Shown here piece by piece: positions 1-9,195 of a DNA stretch of 64,000 nt (position 1 is the first letter of the stretch; every line of letters begins with the position of its first letter). The notes beneath the pieces were generated by a model that worked only from the letters and a program-made list of their open reading frames with translations, did not search any database and was not told the DNA's origin. Origin of the DNA: Atopobium sp. oral taxon 199 str. F0494 (GTDB lineage: Bacteria > Actinomycetota > Coriobacteriia > Coriobacteriales > Atopobiaceae); assembly GCF_000411555.1 (NCBI RefSeq), contig NZ_KE150486.1, positions 124,001 to 188,000 of the forward strand, written 5' to 3'. The position numbers were made by a program, and so were the translations under genes.

Positions 1-2
1 TT

Positions 3-503
3 TGGGTGGCTATCGTGCTTCAGATTGTGTTCGCGCTGAATCTGAAATGGTTTCCGCTATCTGGCGTCAAGACGTCTGCCGCGTATGTACTGCCGATTAT
101 CGCGCTGGGTACCCGCTATGCTGCAAGCATTGCTCGCGTTACGCGCACGAGCATGTTGGACGTACTCAACCAAGATTACATACGAACCGCTGAGGCAAAA
201 GGTCTTTCCCGCTGGTCAATCATTATCAAGCACGGTTTGCGCAACGCCTTGATTCCCATCATTACCATCGCGGGAACGCAGCTGGGAGACATTCTTACGG
301 GATCAATTCTGATTGAGTCCATTTTTGCCATGCCCGGCATGGGTAAGCTTCTACTTGATGCAATTAACGCGCGTGACCTGCCGCTCATTGAAGGAAGCGT
401 CATGTACATCGCGGTCATCTGCGTGGCAATCTATCTTGTGGTGGATATCCTGTACGCAGTTGTCGACCCGCGTATTCGGCTCGGAGGGGAGGCGTCGGAG
501 TAA
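3..503 (+). CDS. Peptide-type ABC transporter permease, DppB/OppB family (5' end outside window)
   Basis: Inner-membrane permease subunit of a dipeptide/oligopeptide importer. Only the C-terminal ~166 residues are in the window; the frame is open to the left edge, so no start is assigned. The visible part contains the cytoplasmic EAA loop (TAEAKGLSRW followed by KHGLRNALIP), which docks on the ATPases, then the family hallmark FAMPGMGKLLLDAI and a final membrane helix ending in the usual VDPRIR tail. The stop codon overlaps the start of the next gene by one base (TAATG), so translation is probably coupled. No binding protein is visible; it may lie upstream of the window. Family assignment is firm; the substrate is not known. 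Confidence 0.93.
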   Translation, partial: WVAIVLQIVFALNLKWFPLSGVKTSAAYVLPIIALGTRYAASIARVTRTSMLDVLNQDYIRTAEAKGLSRWSIIIKHGLRNALIPIITIAGTQLGDILTGSILIESIFAMPGMGKLLLDAINARDLPLIEGSVMYIAVICVAIYLVVDILYAVVDPRIRLGGEASE

Positions 504-1459
504 TGGCGATATTTACCGGAGACAATAACAGCAAGAGCGTCCAAAAAGCGGAGCGCATTGCCGCCGACGCCATGCAGGCTCAGCAAGCCGAAACCGTCCG
601 CACCGGCAAGACTCGGGCAACCAGCTATTGGGCGGTAAGTTGGAACATTTTCAAGCGCAATCGTTTGGGCGTGTTCTGCCTCGGTATCGTGGGTATTTTG
701 GTGCTGGTGGCGCTTCTCGCGCCGGTGCTTGCGCCCTATGACTTCAAGACGCAGGAGCTCTCCAATATGCTGGCGGCTCCAGGTGCGGCGCACCCCTTTG
801 GCACCGATGAGTTTGGCCGTGACATTTTGTCGCGCGTCATTTACGGTTGCCAGATTTCGCTTTCCGTAGGCGTTGTTTCGCAGCTGATAGCCCTGTTGAT
901 TGGGTTTACCGCCGGTGTTGTGGCCGGCTATTACGGCGGCCGCGTTGATGCGGTTATCTCCTTTGTTATTCAGGTCTTCTCTAGCTTCCCGTTCTTGCTG
1001 TTTGCCATTCTCATCATGTTTGTGATGGGACCAGGTCTCATTAACCTTTATGTGGCGCTTGGCCTTTTGATGTGGACAACTACAGCGCGGCTGATTCGTG
1101 GCGATGTCATGCGGCTCAAAAATTCCGAGTACATTCAGTCATGCGTTTTATCCGGTGGCAACGACCTGCGCATTATTTTGCGCCACCTGCTTCCTAACTG
1201 CGTGTCGACGCTGATTGTGGTTTCGACGCTCGGCATCCCAAGCGCCATTCTGTCTGAGGCCTCCCTTTCGTTTTTGGGTCTTGGCGTGCAGCCGCCGACG
1301 GCAAGTTGGGGGCAGATGATTTCGGCCTCACAGCCCTACATCCAAAGCAACCCAACGTACAGTATTATCCCGGGTATTGCCATTATCATTACTGTTATGG
1401 CGTTCAACCTGCTCGGCGATGCCCTGCGCGACGCGCTTGACCCGAAGATGCGCTCGTAG
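503..1459 (+). CDS. Peptide-type ABC transporter permease, DppC/OppC family
   Basis: Second membrane subunit of the same importer, 318 aa, a usual length for the family. A charged N-terminal cytoplasmic segment (~50 aa) precedes the first membrane helix (FCLGIVGILVLVALLAPVLA). Then comes the signature HPFGTDEFGRDILSRVIYG at about residues 95-115, typical of the DppC branch, and an EAA loop (SGGNDLRIILRHLLPN) near residue 215. The ATG overlaps the preceding stop by one base, and the next gene starts 13 bases after its stop behind GGGAGGG. It should pair with the preceding permease to form the translocation pore. Confidence 0.94.
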   Translation: MAIFTGDNNSKSVQKAERIAADAMQAQQAETVRTGKTRATSYWAVSWNIFKRNRLGVFCLGIVGILVLVALLAPVLAPYDFKTQELSNMLAAPGAAHPFGTDEFGRDILSRVIYGCQISLSVGVVSQLIALLIGFTAGVVAGYYGGRVDAVISFVIQVFSSFPFLLFAILIMFVMGPGLINLYVALGLLMWTTTARLIRGDVMRLKNSEYIQSCVLSGGNDLRIILRHLLPNCVSTLIVVSTLGIPSAILSEASLSFLGLGVQPPTASWGQMISASQPYIQSNPTYSIIPGIAIIITVMAFNLLGDALRDALDPKMRS

Positions 1460-1471
1460 GGGAGGGACACC

Positions 1472-2557
1472 ATGGAAAACACTACCAAAATCGCTGACTT
1501 TTGCAGCCTTAAAGAGCGTGAACTTGCCAAAAAGACAGCGCGTGAGCAGCGAGAAGAACAGCGCAACAGAGACGTTCTTCTCGACGTCAGTCACTTGGAC
1601 GTTACGCTGTTTACCGAAGATGGAATGCTGCCCGCCGTTGACGACCTTTCGTTCAGTATGCGTCGCGGTGAAACGCTGGCTGTGGTGGGTGAGTCGGGCT
1701 GCGGCAAATCGATGACTGCGCTTTCGGTGATGGGACTTCTGCCTCAGCCGCCGGCAAAGATCACGGGCGGCAGTATCGTTTTTGAAGGCATTGACCTAGC
1801 TGGGCTTTCGCGTGACGGCATGCGACCTTTCCGCGGGAACCGCATTGGCATGATTTTTCAGGAGCCCATGACCTCGCTTAATCCTGTTATGAAAGCGGGA
1901 GATCAGATCCGCGAGGGTATCTTGGTACACAATCCCAAAATGGGAAAGAAGGAGGCGGGAGCCCGCGCGCTCGACATGATTAGGCTTGTGGGTATTCCCG
2001 CGCCCGAGAAGGTCTTTGGCAGCTATCCGCATGAGTTGTCCGGCGGTATGCGGCAGCGCGTCATGATTGCCATGGCTCTGGCGTGCCAGCCATCGCTTCT
2101 GATTTGCGATGAGCCTACGACTGCGCTCGACGTGACCGTACAAGCTCAAATCCTGCAGATTATTGACCGCATGAAATCTGAGATGGGTACGGCGATTATG
2201 CTCATCACGCATGACATGGGTGTCGTATCCGAGATGGCCGACTGGGTCCTTGTTATGTATGCGGGCCACCGTGTTGAATATGCGCAGGCGGCGGAGCTCT
2301 TTACGAATCCCTTACATCCCTACGCCCAGGGTCTTATCGCGTCCATTCCGTCGTTTGATGAGCGCTCTGAGGAACTGTACGCCATTCCCGGTAACGTGCC
2401 GATGCTTTCCGCGATGCCGACGGGTTGTCCGTTTCATCCGCGCTGTCCGTTTGCGAAAGATATCTGCCGCGAGAAGCGTCCGCAGTCGGAGCCGGTTGAG
2501 GGAAACGAGTGTCACACCGTCTCATGTTGGAAGTATCGTAAGGAGTGGGGTGAATAA
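1472..2557 (+). CDS. Peptide-type ABC transporter ATPase, DppD/OppD family
   Basis: Cytoplasmic nucleotide-binding subunit, 361 aa. It carries Walker A GESGCGKS around residues 73-80, the ABC signature LSGGMRQRV, Walker [13 protein letters not shown] and the switch histidine in ITHDMG. The C-terminal oligopeptide domain keeps the four-cysteine pattern (GCPFHPRC, then DIC and ECHTVSC) that binds an iron-sulfur cluster in characterised DppD proteins. An unusually long N-terminal extension of about 35 charged residues precedes the ABC domain. The ATG at 1472 follows a good GGGAGGG ribosome site. Its stop overlaps the next start (TAATG). Confidence 0.94.
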   Translation: MENTTKIADFCSLKERELAKKTAREQREEQRNRDVLLDVSHLDVTLFTEDGMLPAVDDLSFSMRRGETLAVVGESGCGKSMTALSVMGLLPQPPAKITGGSIVFEGIDLAGLSRDGMRPFRGNRIGMIFQEPMTSLNPVMKAGDQIREGILVHNPKMGKKEAGARALDMIRLVGIPAPEKVFGSYPHELSGGMRQRVMIAMALACQPSLLICDEPTTALDVTVQAQILQIIDRMKSEMGTAIMLITHDMGVVSEMADWVLVMYAGHRVEYAQAAELFTNPLHPYAQGLIASIPSFDERSEELYAIPGNVPMLSAMPTGCPFHPRCPFAKDICREKRPQSEPVEGNECHTVSCWKYRKEWGE

Positions 2558-3591
2558 TGGCCGACAGCTTGCAAAAAAACAATGATTCAGCCGATGTGGT
2601 GCTGAGCGTTGCACATCTGGTCAAACACTATCCTATCAAGTCGGGTGTGTTCAGCCGTTCGAGCGCTGTTATTCACGCCGTTGAGGACGTTTCGTTTGAG
2701 CTGCACCGGGGCGAGACGCTTGCTATTGTCGGGGAGTCCGGCTGCGGCAAGTCTACAACCGGCAAGTGCGTGCTTCGTTTGACTGAGCCTACCTCAGGCA
2801 AAGTGATGCTTGATGGAGTGGACTTTACCAGCCTCAAGGGTTCCGCGCTGAAAGACGCCCGGCAGAAGATGAAACTCATTTTTCAGGACCCGTACAGCTC
2901 CTTGAACCCTCGCATGACGGTCATGGATATCATCGGCGAGCCGATAGATATTGCACAAGCATATCCGACCCGCGCCGAGCGTAACGCCCGCATTGAAGAG
3001 GTTATGCAGGAAGTGGGACTTGACCTTGCCTTCAAGTACCGCTATCCGCACGAGTTCTCCGGTGGCCAGCGTCAGCGTATTGGTATCGCCCGCGCTATTG
3101 TGCTTGAGCCTGAGATTGTCGTATGTGATGAGCCCGTATCAGCCTTAGACGTTTCTGTGCAGGCAAAAGTAATCAACTTGCTTGAGCAGCTTCAGTGCGA
3201 ACACGGGCTGTCGTATATCTTCATCAGCCACGACCTTTCCGTGGTTCGCCACATTGCCGATACCGTTATGGTGATGTATCTGGGCCATGAGATGGAGTTT
3301 GCGTCTAAGTCAGAGCTGTTCGAAGATCCGCTGCACCCGTATACCCAGGCTCTTCTCGACGTCATTCCGCGCATTCGTCATGAGCATATCCAGGACAAAA
3401 AGATTCTGCAAGGAGATGTTCCTAGTCCGGCCGATCCGCCCTCGGGATGCGTATTCCATACGCGCTGTCCCAAGGCTATGAAGGTCTGCTCAAAGCGGAG
3501 GCCCGAGCTGTTGGAACCAAAATCGGGCCATGTGTGTGCGTGCCATTTGTATGACGAGAGCCTGAGCGCTGAGGAGCGTAAGCCGCTATAG
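2557..3591 (+). CDS. Peptide-type ABC transporter ATPase, DppF/OppF family
   Basis: Second ATPase of the importer, 344 aa, expected to dimerise with the preceding one under the two permeases. It has Walker [10 protein letters not shown], signature FSGGQRQRI, Walker [13 protein letters not shown] and an ISHDLS switch. The C-terminal cysteine motif ([18 protein letters not shown]) is intact. It starts on the ATG overlapping the upstream stop and is the last gene of the operon; a strong hairpin terminator follows 68 bases later. Confidence 0.94.
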   Translation: MADSLQKNNDSADVVLSVAHLVKHYPIKSGVFSRSSAVIHAVEDVSFELHRGETLAIVGESGCGKSTTGKCVLRLTEPTSGKVMLDGVDFTSLKGSALKDARQKMKLIFQDPYSSLNPRMTVMDIIGEPIDIAQAYPTRAERNARIEEVMQEVGLDLAFKYRYPHEFSGGQRQRIGIARAIVLEPEIVVCDEPVSALDVSVQAKVINLLEQLQCEHGLSYIFISHDLSVVRHIADTVMVMYLGHEMEFASKSELFEDPLHPYTQALLDVIPRIRHEHIQDKKILQGDVPSPADPPSGCVFHTRCPKAMKVCSKRRPELLEPKSGHVCACHLYDESLSAEERKPL

Positions 3592-3659
3592 CGGAGGCGT
3601 TGTGTGTGATTCCCACATAATCTAAACACATTTCTAAAAAATAGTACATTTGTACTGGT

Positions 3660-3694
3660 AACCCTGCTTCTTGTATGGAGAAGCAGGGTTTTCT
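3660..3694 (+). terminator. Rho-independent terminator of the peptide transporter operon
   Basis: Perfect 12-bp stem AACCCTGCTTCT / AGAAGCAGGGTT (3660-3671 with 3679-3690), 7-base loop, then TTCT. It separates the transporter operon from the mraZ leader. Confidence 0.88.
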
Positions 3695-3749
3695 ACTAGA
3701 TATTGTGGTTACAGGACGAAATTTCATACAAGCGACATCCTCCCAGCTA

Positions 3750-3818
3750 AAAGTGGAGAAAATATTTTGTGGGGCAAAGTGTTTTCTAGTGTTTAAAAGT
3801 GTTGAATTGAGCTATATT
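3750..3818 (+). promoter_or_regulatory. MraZ-box array and probable dcw promoter
   Basis: Four in-register 10-base units at 3766, 3776, 3786 and 3796 each carry GTG at the same place; three read AGTGTT (3778, 3788, 3798). A fifth, off-register AAAGTGG lies at 3750. Direct repeats with 10-bp period around a GTG core are how MraZ sites look in Mollicutes (AAAGTG[T/G]N3) and, in TGGG form, in E. coli. A -10-like TATATT follows at 3813-3818; no good -35 is visible. The position, ending about 195 bases before mraZ, suggests autoregulation of the whole cluster. The remainder (3819-3987) is a leader without a clear gene or hairpin. Confidence 0.72.
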
Positions 3819-3999
3819 TATCTCACGTTCGAATGGCGAATGAGCGTTATGCCGACGACCGCCGCGCACATACACCCTAAACACACTACGCGCGGCACAC
3901 TCGGCAGACGCGACTACACGATCCGGCATCGGTCTTGCGGCCCAAAGGACCCAAGACGTTGAAGCTCAAGGCTTCGAGACGATACGAAAGGAGGAGGAC

Positions 4000-4437
4000 A
4001 TGCTCACTGGTCAGTATCAGCGCTCATTGGACTCCAAGATTCGTGTCACGCTTCCGGCAACTCAGCGCAAAGAGCTGGGCGATTCTGTCGTTCTCATTCG
4101 CCGCAAGGACGCGCTTCACGGCTACGCGCCTGAAGCCTACGAGGCGTTTGTTGCGTCCATTCCTATGGAAGGTAAGGATCCCCGTCAGGTGGATAAGGCT
4201 TTGCGGTCTCTCAATGCCCGTGCGACGACGGTCGATATCGACTCGGCCGGCCGCGTGGCTCTGGGCAAGATCGACGAATCCGATCCGACTGCCCGCGGGG
4301 ATCTTGATCTCAAGCGCGACGTCACTATCGTTGGCAACGGTGACCACATTGAGATTTGGGACACCGAGAAGTGGGACGACTACTTCAATGCCGATAGCGG
4401 TGTCGACGCTCTTGAGAATCTCATCTTCGGCTCGTAG
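4000..4437 (+). CDS. mraZ: Transcriptional regulator MraZ
   Basis: DNA-binding regulator of the division/cell-wall cluster, 145 aa, the normal length. Two SpoVT/AbrB-like swapped-hairpin halves are visible: the N-terminal half (GQYQRSLDSKIRVTLPATQRKELG) and a second half (STVDIDSAGRV-like segment, VDIDSAGRVALGKID) around residues 75-90. The family forms a ring that binds short direct repeats in its own promoter, and such repeats are present upstream (3766-3805). The ATG has a very strong ribosome site, AAAGGAGGAGG. It is the first gene of the dcw operon. Confidence 0.95.
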   Translation: MLTGQYQRSLDSKIRVTLPATQRKELGDSVVLIRRKDALHGYAPEAYEAFVASIPMEGKDPRQVDKALRSLNARATTVDIDSAGRVALGKIDESDPTARGDLDLKRDVTIVGNGDHIEIWDTEKWDDYFNADSGVDALENLIFGS

Positions 4438-4455
4438 GGCAAAGGCGAGAAGAAC

Positions 4456-5433
4456 GTGGAACGTAGCAACTTGACAGTTGAATATCGGCACCAACCTGTG
4501 ATGCTCGCCGAAGTGCTTCGAGAACTTAATCCCAAGCCGGGCGAAATCGTATGCGACTGCACGCTGGGCGGAGCTGGGCACACCATTGAACTTGCAAAGC
4601 GTATCGTGCCCGACGGCCTTTCCATTGGCATTGATCAGGATGCTATGGCGCACGAGGCCGCAGCCGCCCGCATGGCGCGCGAAGTTCCTGACGCGGAGTT
4701 TCTGCCGCTCAAGGGCAACTTCGGGGACCTTGACGAACTTCTCGTCAAGGCGGAAGTTCCCGGCGTGGACTGCTTCCTTTTTGACATCGGCGTGTCGTCA
4801 CCGCAGCTTGATATCCCAGAAAGGGGCTTTTCGTACCGCGAAGACGCCCCGTTGGATATGAGAATGGATCCGGGGAAACACACTCCAACCGCGCAAGAGG
4901 TCATCAACACCTATACCGAAGCCGACCTCACCCGTATCCTTCGCGTTTTTGGCGACGAGAAGTTTGCGCCGCGCATCGCGCGCAGCATTGTGGAAGCGCG
5001 CAAGAAGGCTCCTATCGAGACGACCTTGCAACTTGTGGAGGTTATCAAGGAAGGAATTCCCGCGGCGGCCCGTCGTCATGGCGGACATCCCGCCCGTAAG
5101 ACCTTTCAGGCGCTGCGTATCGAGGTCAATCATGAACTTGACGTGCTTGAGCGCGGTCTTCGTTCTGCGATTGCATGGGCAAATCCCAAGGGCAGAATCT
5201 GCGTGATTTCGTATCACTCGCTTGAAGATCGCATTGTCAAGCATGTTTTTTCCGAGCTCAGCCAGGGTTGTATCTGTCCGCCTGACCTTCCGGTCTGCGT
5301 GTGCGGACAAGTGTCGATAGTCGATGTGAAGACCAAAAAACCTCTGACGGCCACGCCGGAAGAGATTGCGAAAAACCCACGGGCGCGAAGCGCGCTCATG
5401 CGCGTAGCGGTAAAACGCGACGCGAACATATGA
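4456..5433 (+). CDS. rsmH: 16S rRNA m4C1402 methyltransferase RsmH (MraW)
   Basis: Methylates N4 of C1402 in 16S rRNA using S-adenosylmethionine, 325 aa. SAM-binding motifs CDCTLGGAGHT (about residues 35-45) and FDIGVSSPQLD are clear, as is the conserved RKTFQALRIEVNHEL and SYHSLEDRIVKH. The GTG start at 4456 lies 18 bases after mraZ; the gap carries GGCGAGAAG, which may serve as a weak ribosome site and is also a copy of the dispersed octamer described in the findings. Position after mraZ is universal for this gene. Confidence 0.95.
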   Translation: MERSNLTVEYRHQPVMLAEVLRELNPKPGEIVCDCTLGGAGHTIELAKRIVPDGLSIGIDQDAMAHEAAAARMAREVPDAEFLPLKGNFGDLDELLVKAEVPGVDCFLFDIGVSSPQLDIPERGFSYREDAPLDMRMDPGKHTPTAQEVINTYTEADLTRILRVFGDEKFAPRIARSIVEARKKAPIETTLQLVEVIKEGIPAAARRHGGHPARKTFQALRIEVNHELDVLERGLRSAIAWANPKGRICVISYHSLEDRIVKHVFSELSQGCICPPDLPVCVCGQVSIVDVKTKKPLTATPEEIAKNPRARSALMRVAVKRDANI

Positions 5434-5489
5434 AAGAAGAGCAGGGAAGCCTGCGCACCGGGTGAAAGCCCACGAGAGGATTGAACAAC

Positions 5490-5915
5490 ATGGCACGCTA
5501 TGCATCAGAGGCGATTGACATGACCGCAGAAGAGAGGGCCTACGAGCGCCGTCAGACATCTGCTCGTCCCTCATTTGAAGTGGTTACCGGCGGTGGCCTT
5601 GATGCCCATGCGCGCCGTGGCGTGTCCTCTCAATTTGTCTCTGCCGTTGTGATGGCGGTTCTCGCGTTTGCACTTGTTTTCGCTGTGGGCGTGGGACGTG
5701 TGGCAATCTCCACAATGACCGTCTCAAAACTCCAAGCGAACAATGAGACGCGTGTGACGATGCGTCAGATGACAACGGAAAACGACAACCTTCGCATCTC
5801 TCGCTCCCTTCTCTCCAGCAATACTCGAATCGAGAAAATCGCGACGCAGAACTATGGCATGAAACTTTCTGAGAACCGTGCGGTCCTGAACCTCAACGGC
5901 TCTCCGCAGGCGTAA
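5490..5915 (+). CDS. ftsL: FtsL-like divisome protein
   Basis: Small bitopic membrane protein, 141 aa: about 50 cytoplasmic residues, one membrane helix (VSAVVMAVLAFALVFAVGVGR, about 48-68), then an extracytoplasmic coiled coil with a regular hydrophobic pattern (ISTMTVSKLQANNETRV...). FtsL scaffolds FtsQ and the FtsW-FtsI pair. Sequence similarity within FtsL is always weak; the call rests on topology, size and position between rsmH and ftsI. ATG 5490 is chosen because GAGAGGA lies nine bases ahead; an in-frame TTG at 5481 is less likely. Confidence 0.85.
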   Translation: MARYASEAIDMTAEERAYERRQTSARPSFEVVTGGGLDAHARRGVSSQFVSAVVMAVLAFALVFAVGVGRVAISTMTVSKLQANNETRVTMRQMTTENDNLRISRSLLSSNTRIEKIATQNYGMKLSENRAVLNLNGSPQA

Positions 5916-5925
5916 ACTATATGCT

Positions 5926-7737
5926 GTGAGTACTACGACGAGAAATAACAACCGCCGCAGGCGGAGGAATGCTCCGGAGGCCTCGTATGACGAGGCCTCT
6001 CGTGTGCGTTATCGCACCCGCGCGGGCGTTGTCGGCAACGCGGCAAGCGACGATACTCTTTTTGGGCGCCGCTTTACCGTGCTTTTTGCCATCATGGGTT
6101 TTATCGCCGTCGTTATTTTGGGATTTCTCTTCTTCTACCAGGTCATCAATCAAAAAAGCCTTGCAAAAGGCGCTGAAGAAAATCGAACGAACGTTATAAC
6201 GCTTCACGCCAAGCGCGGCACCATCTATGACAGAAACGGCAACGTCCTTGCTATGAGCGTTGACTGCAAAGATATCTATTGCAATCCGAAGGAGATTAAA
6301 GACCCCTCCGGCGTAGCGCAGGTGCTTGCGGACAACCTCGGCGGAAAACCGGGCGACTATCTTGACGCTCTCAAGCAAGATACTACCTTCGCCTACGTTA
6401 AGCGTCAGGCGGACAAAGACGCGGCGGCGAAGGTCAAAGCCGCGCTTGAGGAAAAGAAGCTTGCCGGCGTGTACTACGTTGACAACACCAAGCGTGTGTA
6501 TCCGTATGGAAACGTTGGTGTCCAAATCCTGGGCTATGTCGGCAGCGAGGGCAAGGGGATATCTGGTCTCGAATACTATTACGACAAAGAGCTTTCCGGC
6601 AAAGATGGCGAGATGATTATGGAGGCGGGTCTTGGTGGCACGCCTATCGCCGGGGGATCTTCTCAGGTAACTGAAGCACAAAACGGCAAGGATATTGTAC
6701 TGTCGCTTGACATCGCCTTGCAGCAGGAAGCGGAAAAACAGCTCACGCAGGCAGTCAAGGACAATGAAGCCAAAGACGGCGGCTCTCTTCTCGCCATGAA
6801 CCCCAAAAACGGCGAAATTTACGCGGCATGTTCGTATCCGCTACCGGACTTCTCGGGCAAAACTGAGCTTGACCCTGATTCACTGACGTTTAAGCTGGTG
6901 TCCAATTCCTACGAGCCCGGTTCGGTCTTTAAGGTTGTAACCACGGCTATTGGCATGCAAAACAACCTCTTTGGGCCCAATTCCACCTTTACTGTTCCGC
7001 TTACCATCGACGTGGGTGGCCATACCGTTGAAGACGATGACTGGCGCGGCAGCGCCATGGACATGACGGTCACCGAAATGATGCGCCGTTCTTCCAATGT
7101 TGGCATGGCAACCCTTGAGACTCAAATCATCGGTGATGAACGCTTTGCTCAAGGCGTTGAGAACCTCGGCATCGGCCACGCGACCGGCATTGATTTTCCC
7201 GGAGAAGCGGACGGCATTGTGAAACCGATTGACAAATATGAGTCGTATACGGGCGGCAACATGTCGTTTGGGCAGGGGCTTGCCATCCCGCTCATTCAGG
7301 TCACGCGCGTCTACGCGGCCGTCGCCAACGGTGGAAATCTGGTAACGCCCCACTTTGCTACCTCCATGGGCGGCAAGGATATTGACTGGCCGGTCAAAGA
7401 AGGCGTCTTGAGTGAGGCGACGTGCGACGGCGAGAAGGACATGCTCCGCACAGTCATCCGGGAGGGAACCGGCGTCCGCGCGCAGGTGCAGGGGTATGAC
7501 GTCGCCGGTAAGACGGGAACCGGTCAGCAGGTGGACAAAAAGACGAGCGCCTATGACAACTCTGGCCACTACGTCTCTTCGCTTTGTGGCTTCGCCAATG
7601 CGCAAGATCCTGACGTCTTGGTATATGTTGGTCTTAACGATACGTCCCAGCTGGCGTCCCAGTCGGCTGCGGTAACGTTTTCAACATTCATGAAAGCGAC
7701 TGTCACGCAGCTGGGCATTCCGCCTGCGACACAGTAA
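5926..7737 (+). CDS. ftsI: Septal peptidoglycan transpeptidase FtsI (class B PBP)
   Basis: Cross-links septal peptidoglycan, 603 aa. A short arginine-rich cytoplasmic tail (NNNRRRRRN) precedes one membrane helix (about 48-70), then the dimerisation domain and the transpeptidase. Catalytic motifs: S333-VFK (SxxK), S389-SN (SxN) and K529-TG. No PASTA domains follow. The GTG at 5926 follows ftsL by 10 bases. In many Gram-positive clusters murE comes next; here murF does. Confidence 0.95.
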   Translation: MSTTTRNNNRRRRRNAPEASYDEASRVRYRTRAGVVGNAASDDTLFGRRFTVLFAIMGFIAVVILGFLFFYQVINQKSLAKGAEENRTNVITLHAKRGTIYDRNGNVLAMSVDCKDIYCNPKEIKDPSGVAQVLADNLGGKPGDYLDALKQDTTFAYVKRQADKDAAAKVKAALEEKKLAGVYYVDNTKRVYPYGNVGVQILGYVGSEGKGISGLEYYYDKELSGKDGEMIMEAGLGGTPIAGGSSQVTEAQNGKDIVLSLDIALQQEAEKQLTQAVKDNEAKDGGSLLAMNPKNGEIYAACSYPLPDFSGKTELDPDSLTFKLVSNSYEPGSVFKVVTTAIGMQNNLFGPNSTFTVPLTIDVGGHTVEDDDWRGSAMDMTVTEMMRRSSNVGMATLETQIIGDERFAQGVENLGIGHATGIDFPGEADGIVKPIDKYESYTGGNMSFGQGLAIPLIQVTRVYAAVANGGNLVTPHFATSMGGKDIDWPVKEGVLSEATCDGEKDMLRTVIREGTGVRAQVQGYDVAGKTGTGQQVDKKTSAYDNSGHYVSSLCGFANAQDPDVLVYVGLNDTSQLASQSAAVTFSTFMKATVTQLGIPPATQ

Positions 7738-7749
7738 GTGGGAGGTCAT

Positions 7750-9195
7750 ATGATTCGCATGTCTGCGCGGGACGTAGCCAAGGCTACACAAGCCGCGCTT
7801 CTTGTAGAGGGAACGCGCCCGCTTGCCGGCGAGGTGGAGATTGATTCCCGCCGCGTTGACAAGGACTCGCTTTTTGTCGCGTTTGCTGGCGAGAAGGTCG
7901 ACGGAAACTCCTATGTTGACGCGGCGCTTGACGCAGGAGCCGCAATCGTATGCGTCAGCGCTGAGCCCGCGGCGGCCACACTCGACCACGCCGGTGCGAT
8001 GGGAGCAAGTGTACTTCGCGCGGTTGACGATGATTGCGAAGAGTTTCTCTTGTGCCTTGCGGGGGAGTGGCGGCGCCTGCATCCGAGCTGGACGGTGGTT
8101 GCCGTGACCGGTTCTGTCGGCAAGACCACTACCAAAGACATGCTGAAAACAGGCATCGCGACGGCCAAGCGCGTGCATGCGACTTCAGGCAATCACAACA
8201 ACCTCATTGGCCTTCCGATGACCGTGCTTTCGGCTCCCGAGGACACGGAGGTGCTGGTCTGCGAATGCGGCATGAACCACAAAGGCGAGATTTCGCGCCT
8301 TACACGCTGCTGTCGTCCGGCTCTTGCCGTCATTACGAATGTTGGTACCAGCCACATCGGTTTTCTCGGCAGCCGCGAGAATATCGCGTGCGCCAAGGCT
8401 GAGATTGTGGAAGGCATGGAGGCTCACGGAAGCATTCAACCTACGCTCATTCTGGGAAGCGCGGGCGATTTTACCTCATTTATCAGCGAGCAGTTCGCGC
8501 GTCCTGCGGGTGTCTCCACGGTGTGCGTGGGAACGCGAGCTGAAGACGTTTTGAGAGCTGAAGACATATCCGTCAATGAGGAGAGTCTTCCTACCGCAAC
8601 CTTTGTAGCCTGTGATGGCTGGAAAAAGACGGTAACGCTTTCGGTGCCGGGTCGCGCCGTGGTGGACGATGCCTTAATGGCCCTGGAAACAATCACGCTC
8701 TTGGGGCTTGACCGCGATGCCGCTCTTGACGCCATTGCGTCTATGCCTGCCGTCAGCATGCGCCTTTCGGTGCTTACCGCCGCTAACGGTGCGCGCATTA
8801 TTGACGACTCGTACAACGCTAGTCCGAACTCTGTCGCGGCGGCGCTTGACGTGTTGTGTCACATGCCGGCCAAGGGACGGCGCATTGCTATTCTTGGCGA
8901 GATTGGAGAGCTTGGCGCTGACGAGAAGCGCCTCCACGCGTATGTGGGCGCTTATGTCGCCGCGAAACCCATCGATATGGCGGTTTTTGTCGGCACGGGT
9001 CCTGCGCGCGAGATGGCTGAGGCGGCGCGCGTGATGGGTCTTTCGGAAGACGCCATTGAGACATTTGATACTGTTGAAGATTTGTCTAAGATATTTGCAC
9101 CTGTAGTAGAGGCCGGAGATGTCGTGCTGGTTAAGGCGTCTCGTTCTGCCGGACTTGATGCGTTTGTCAAAGGAGTGGTTGCGAATGATCGGTAA
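7750..9195 (+). CDS. murF: UDP-MurNAc-tripeptide--D-Ala-D-Ala ligase MurF
   Basis: Adds D-Ala-D-Ala to the UDP-MurNAc peptide in the cytoplasm, 481 aa. The Mur-ligase ATP loop VTGSVGKTTTKDML lies near residue 120; the central domain shows SGNHNNLIGLP and ECGMNHKGEI, and the C-terminal ligase domain has IDDSYNASPNSV. ATG 7750 follows GGAGGT; the frame is open to a GTG at 7738 directly after the ftsI stop, but that start has no ribosome site. Its end overlaps mraY by 11 bases. D,D-ligase specificity (MurF rather than MurE) is judged from the NASPxS motif and its place before mraY. Confidence 0.94.
   Translation: MIRMSARDVAKATQAALLVEGTRPLAGEVEIDSRRVDKDSLFVAFAGEKVDGNSYVDAALDAGAAIVCVSAEPAAATLDHAGAMGASVLRAVDDDCEEFLLCLAGEWRRLHPSWTVVAVTGSVGKTTTKDMLKTGIATAKRVHATSGNHNNLIGLPMTVLSAPEDTEVLVCECGMNHKGEISRLTRCCRPALAVITNVGTSHIGFLGSRENIACAKAEIVEGMEAHGSIQPTLILGSAGDFTSFISEQFARPAGVSTVCVGTRAEDVLRAEDISVNEESLPTATFVACDGWKKTVTLSVPGRAVVDDALMALETITLLGLDRDAALDAIASMPAVSMRLSVLTAANGARIIDDSYNASPNSVAAALDVLCHMPAKGRRIAILGEIGELGADEKRLHAYVGAYVAAKPIDMAVFVGTGPAREMAEAARVMGLSEDAIETFDTVEDLSKIFAPVVEAGDVVLVKASRSAGLDAFVKGVVANDR

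Noticed and set aside
3675-3962. 95-aa open frame between the transporter terminator and mraZ
   Set aside because: It begins within the terminator, covers the MraZ boxes and has no ribosome site or recognisable domain.
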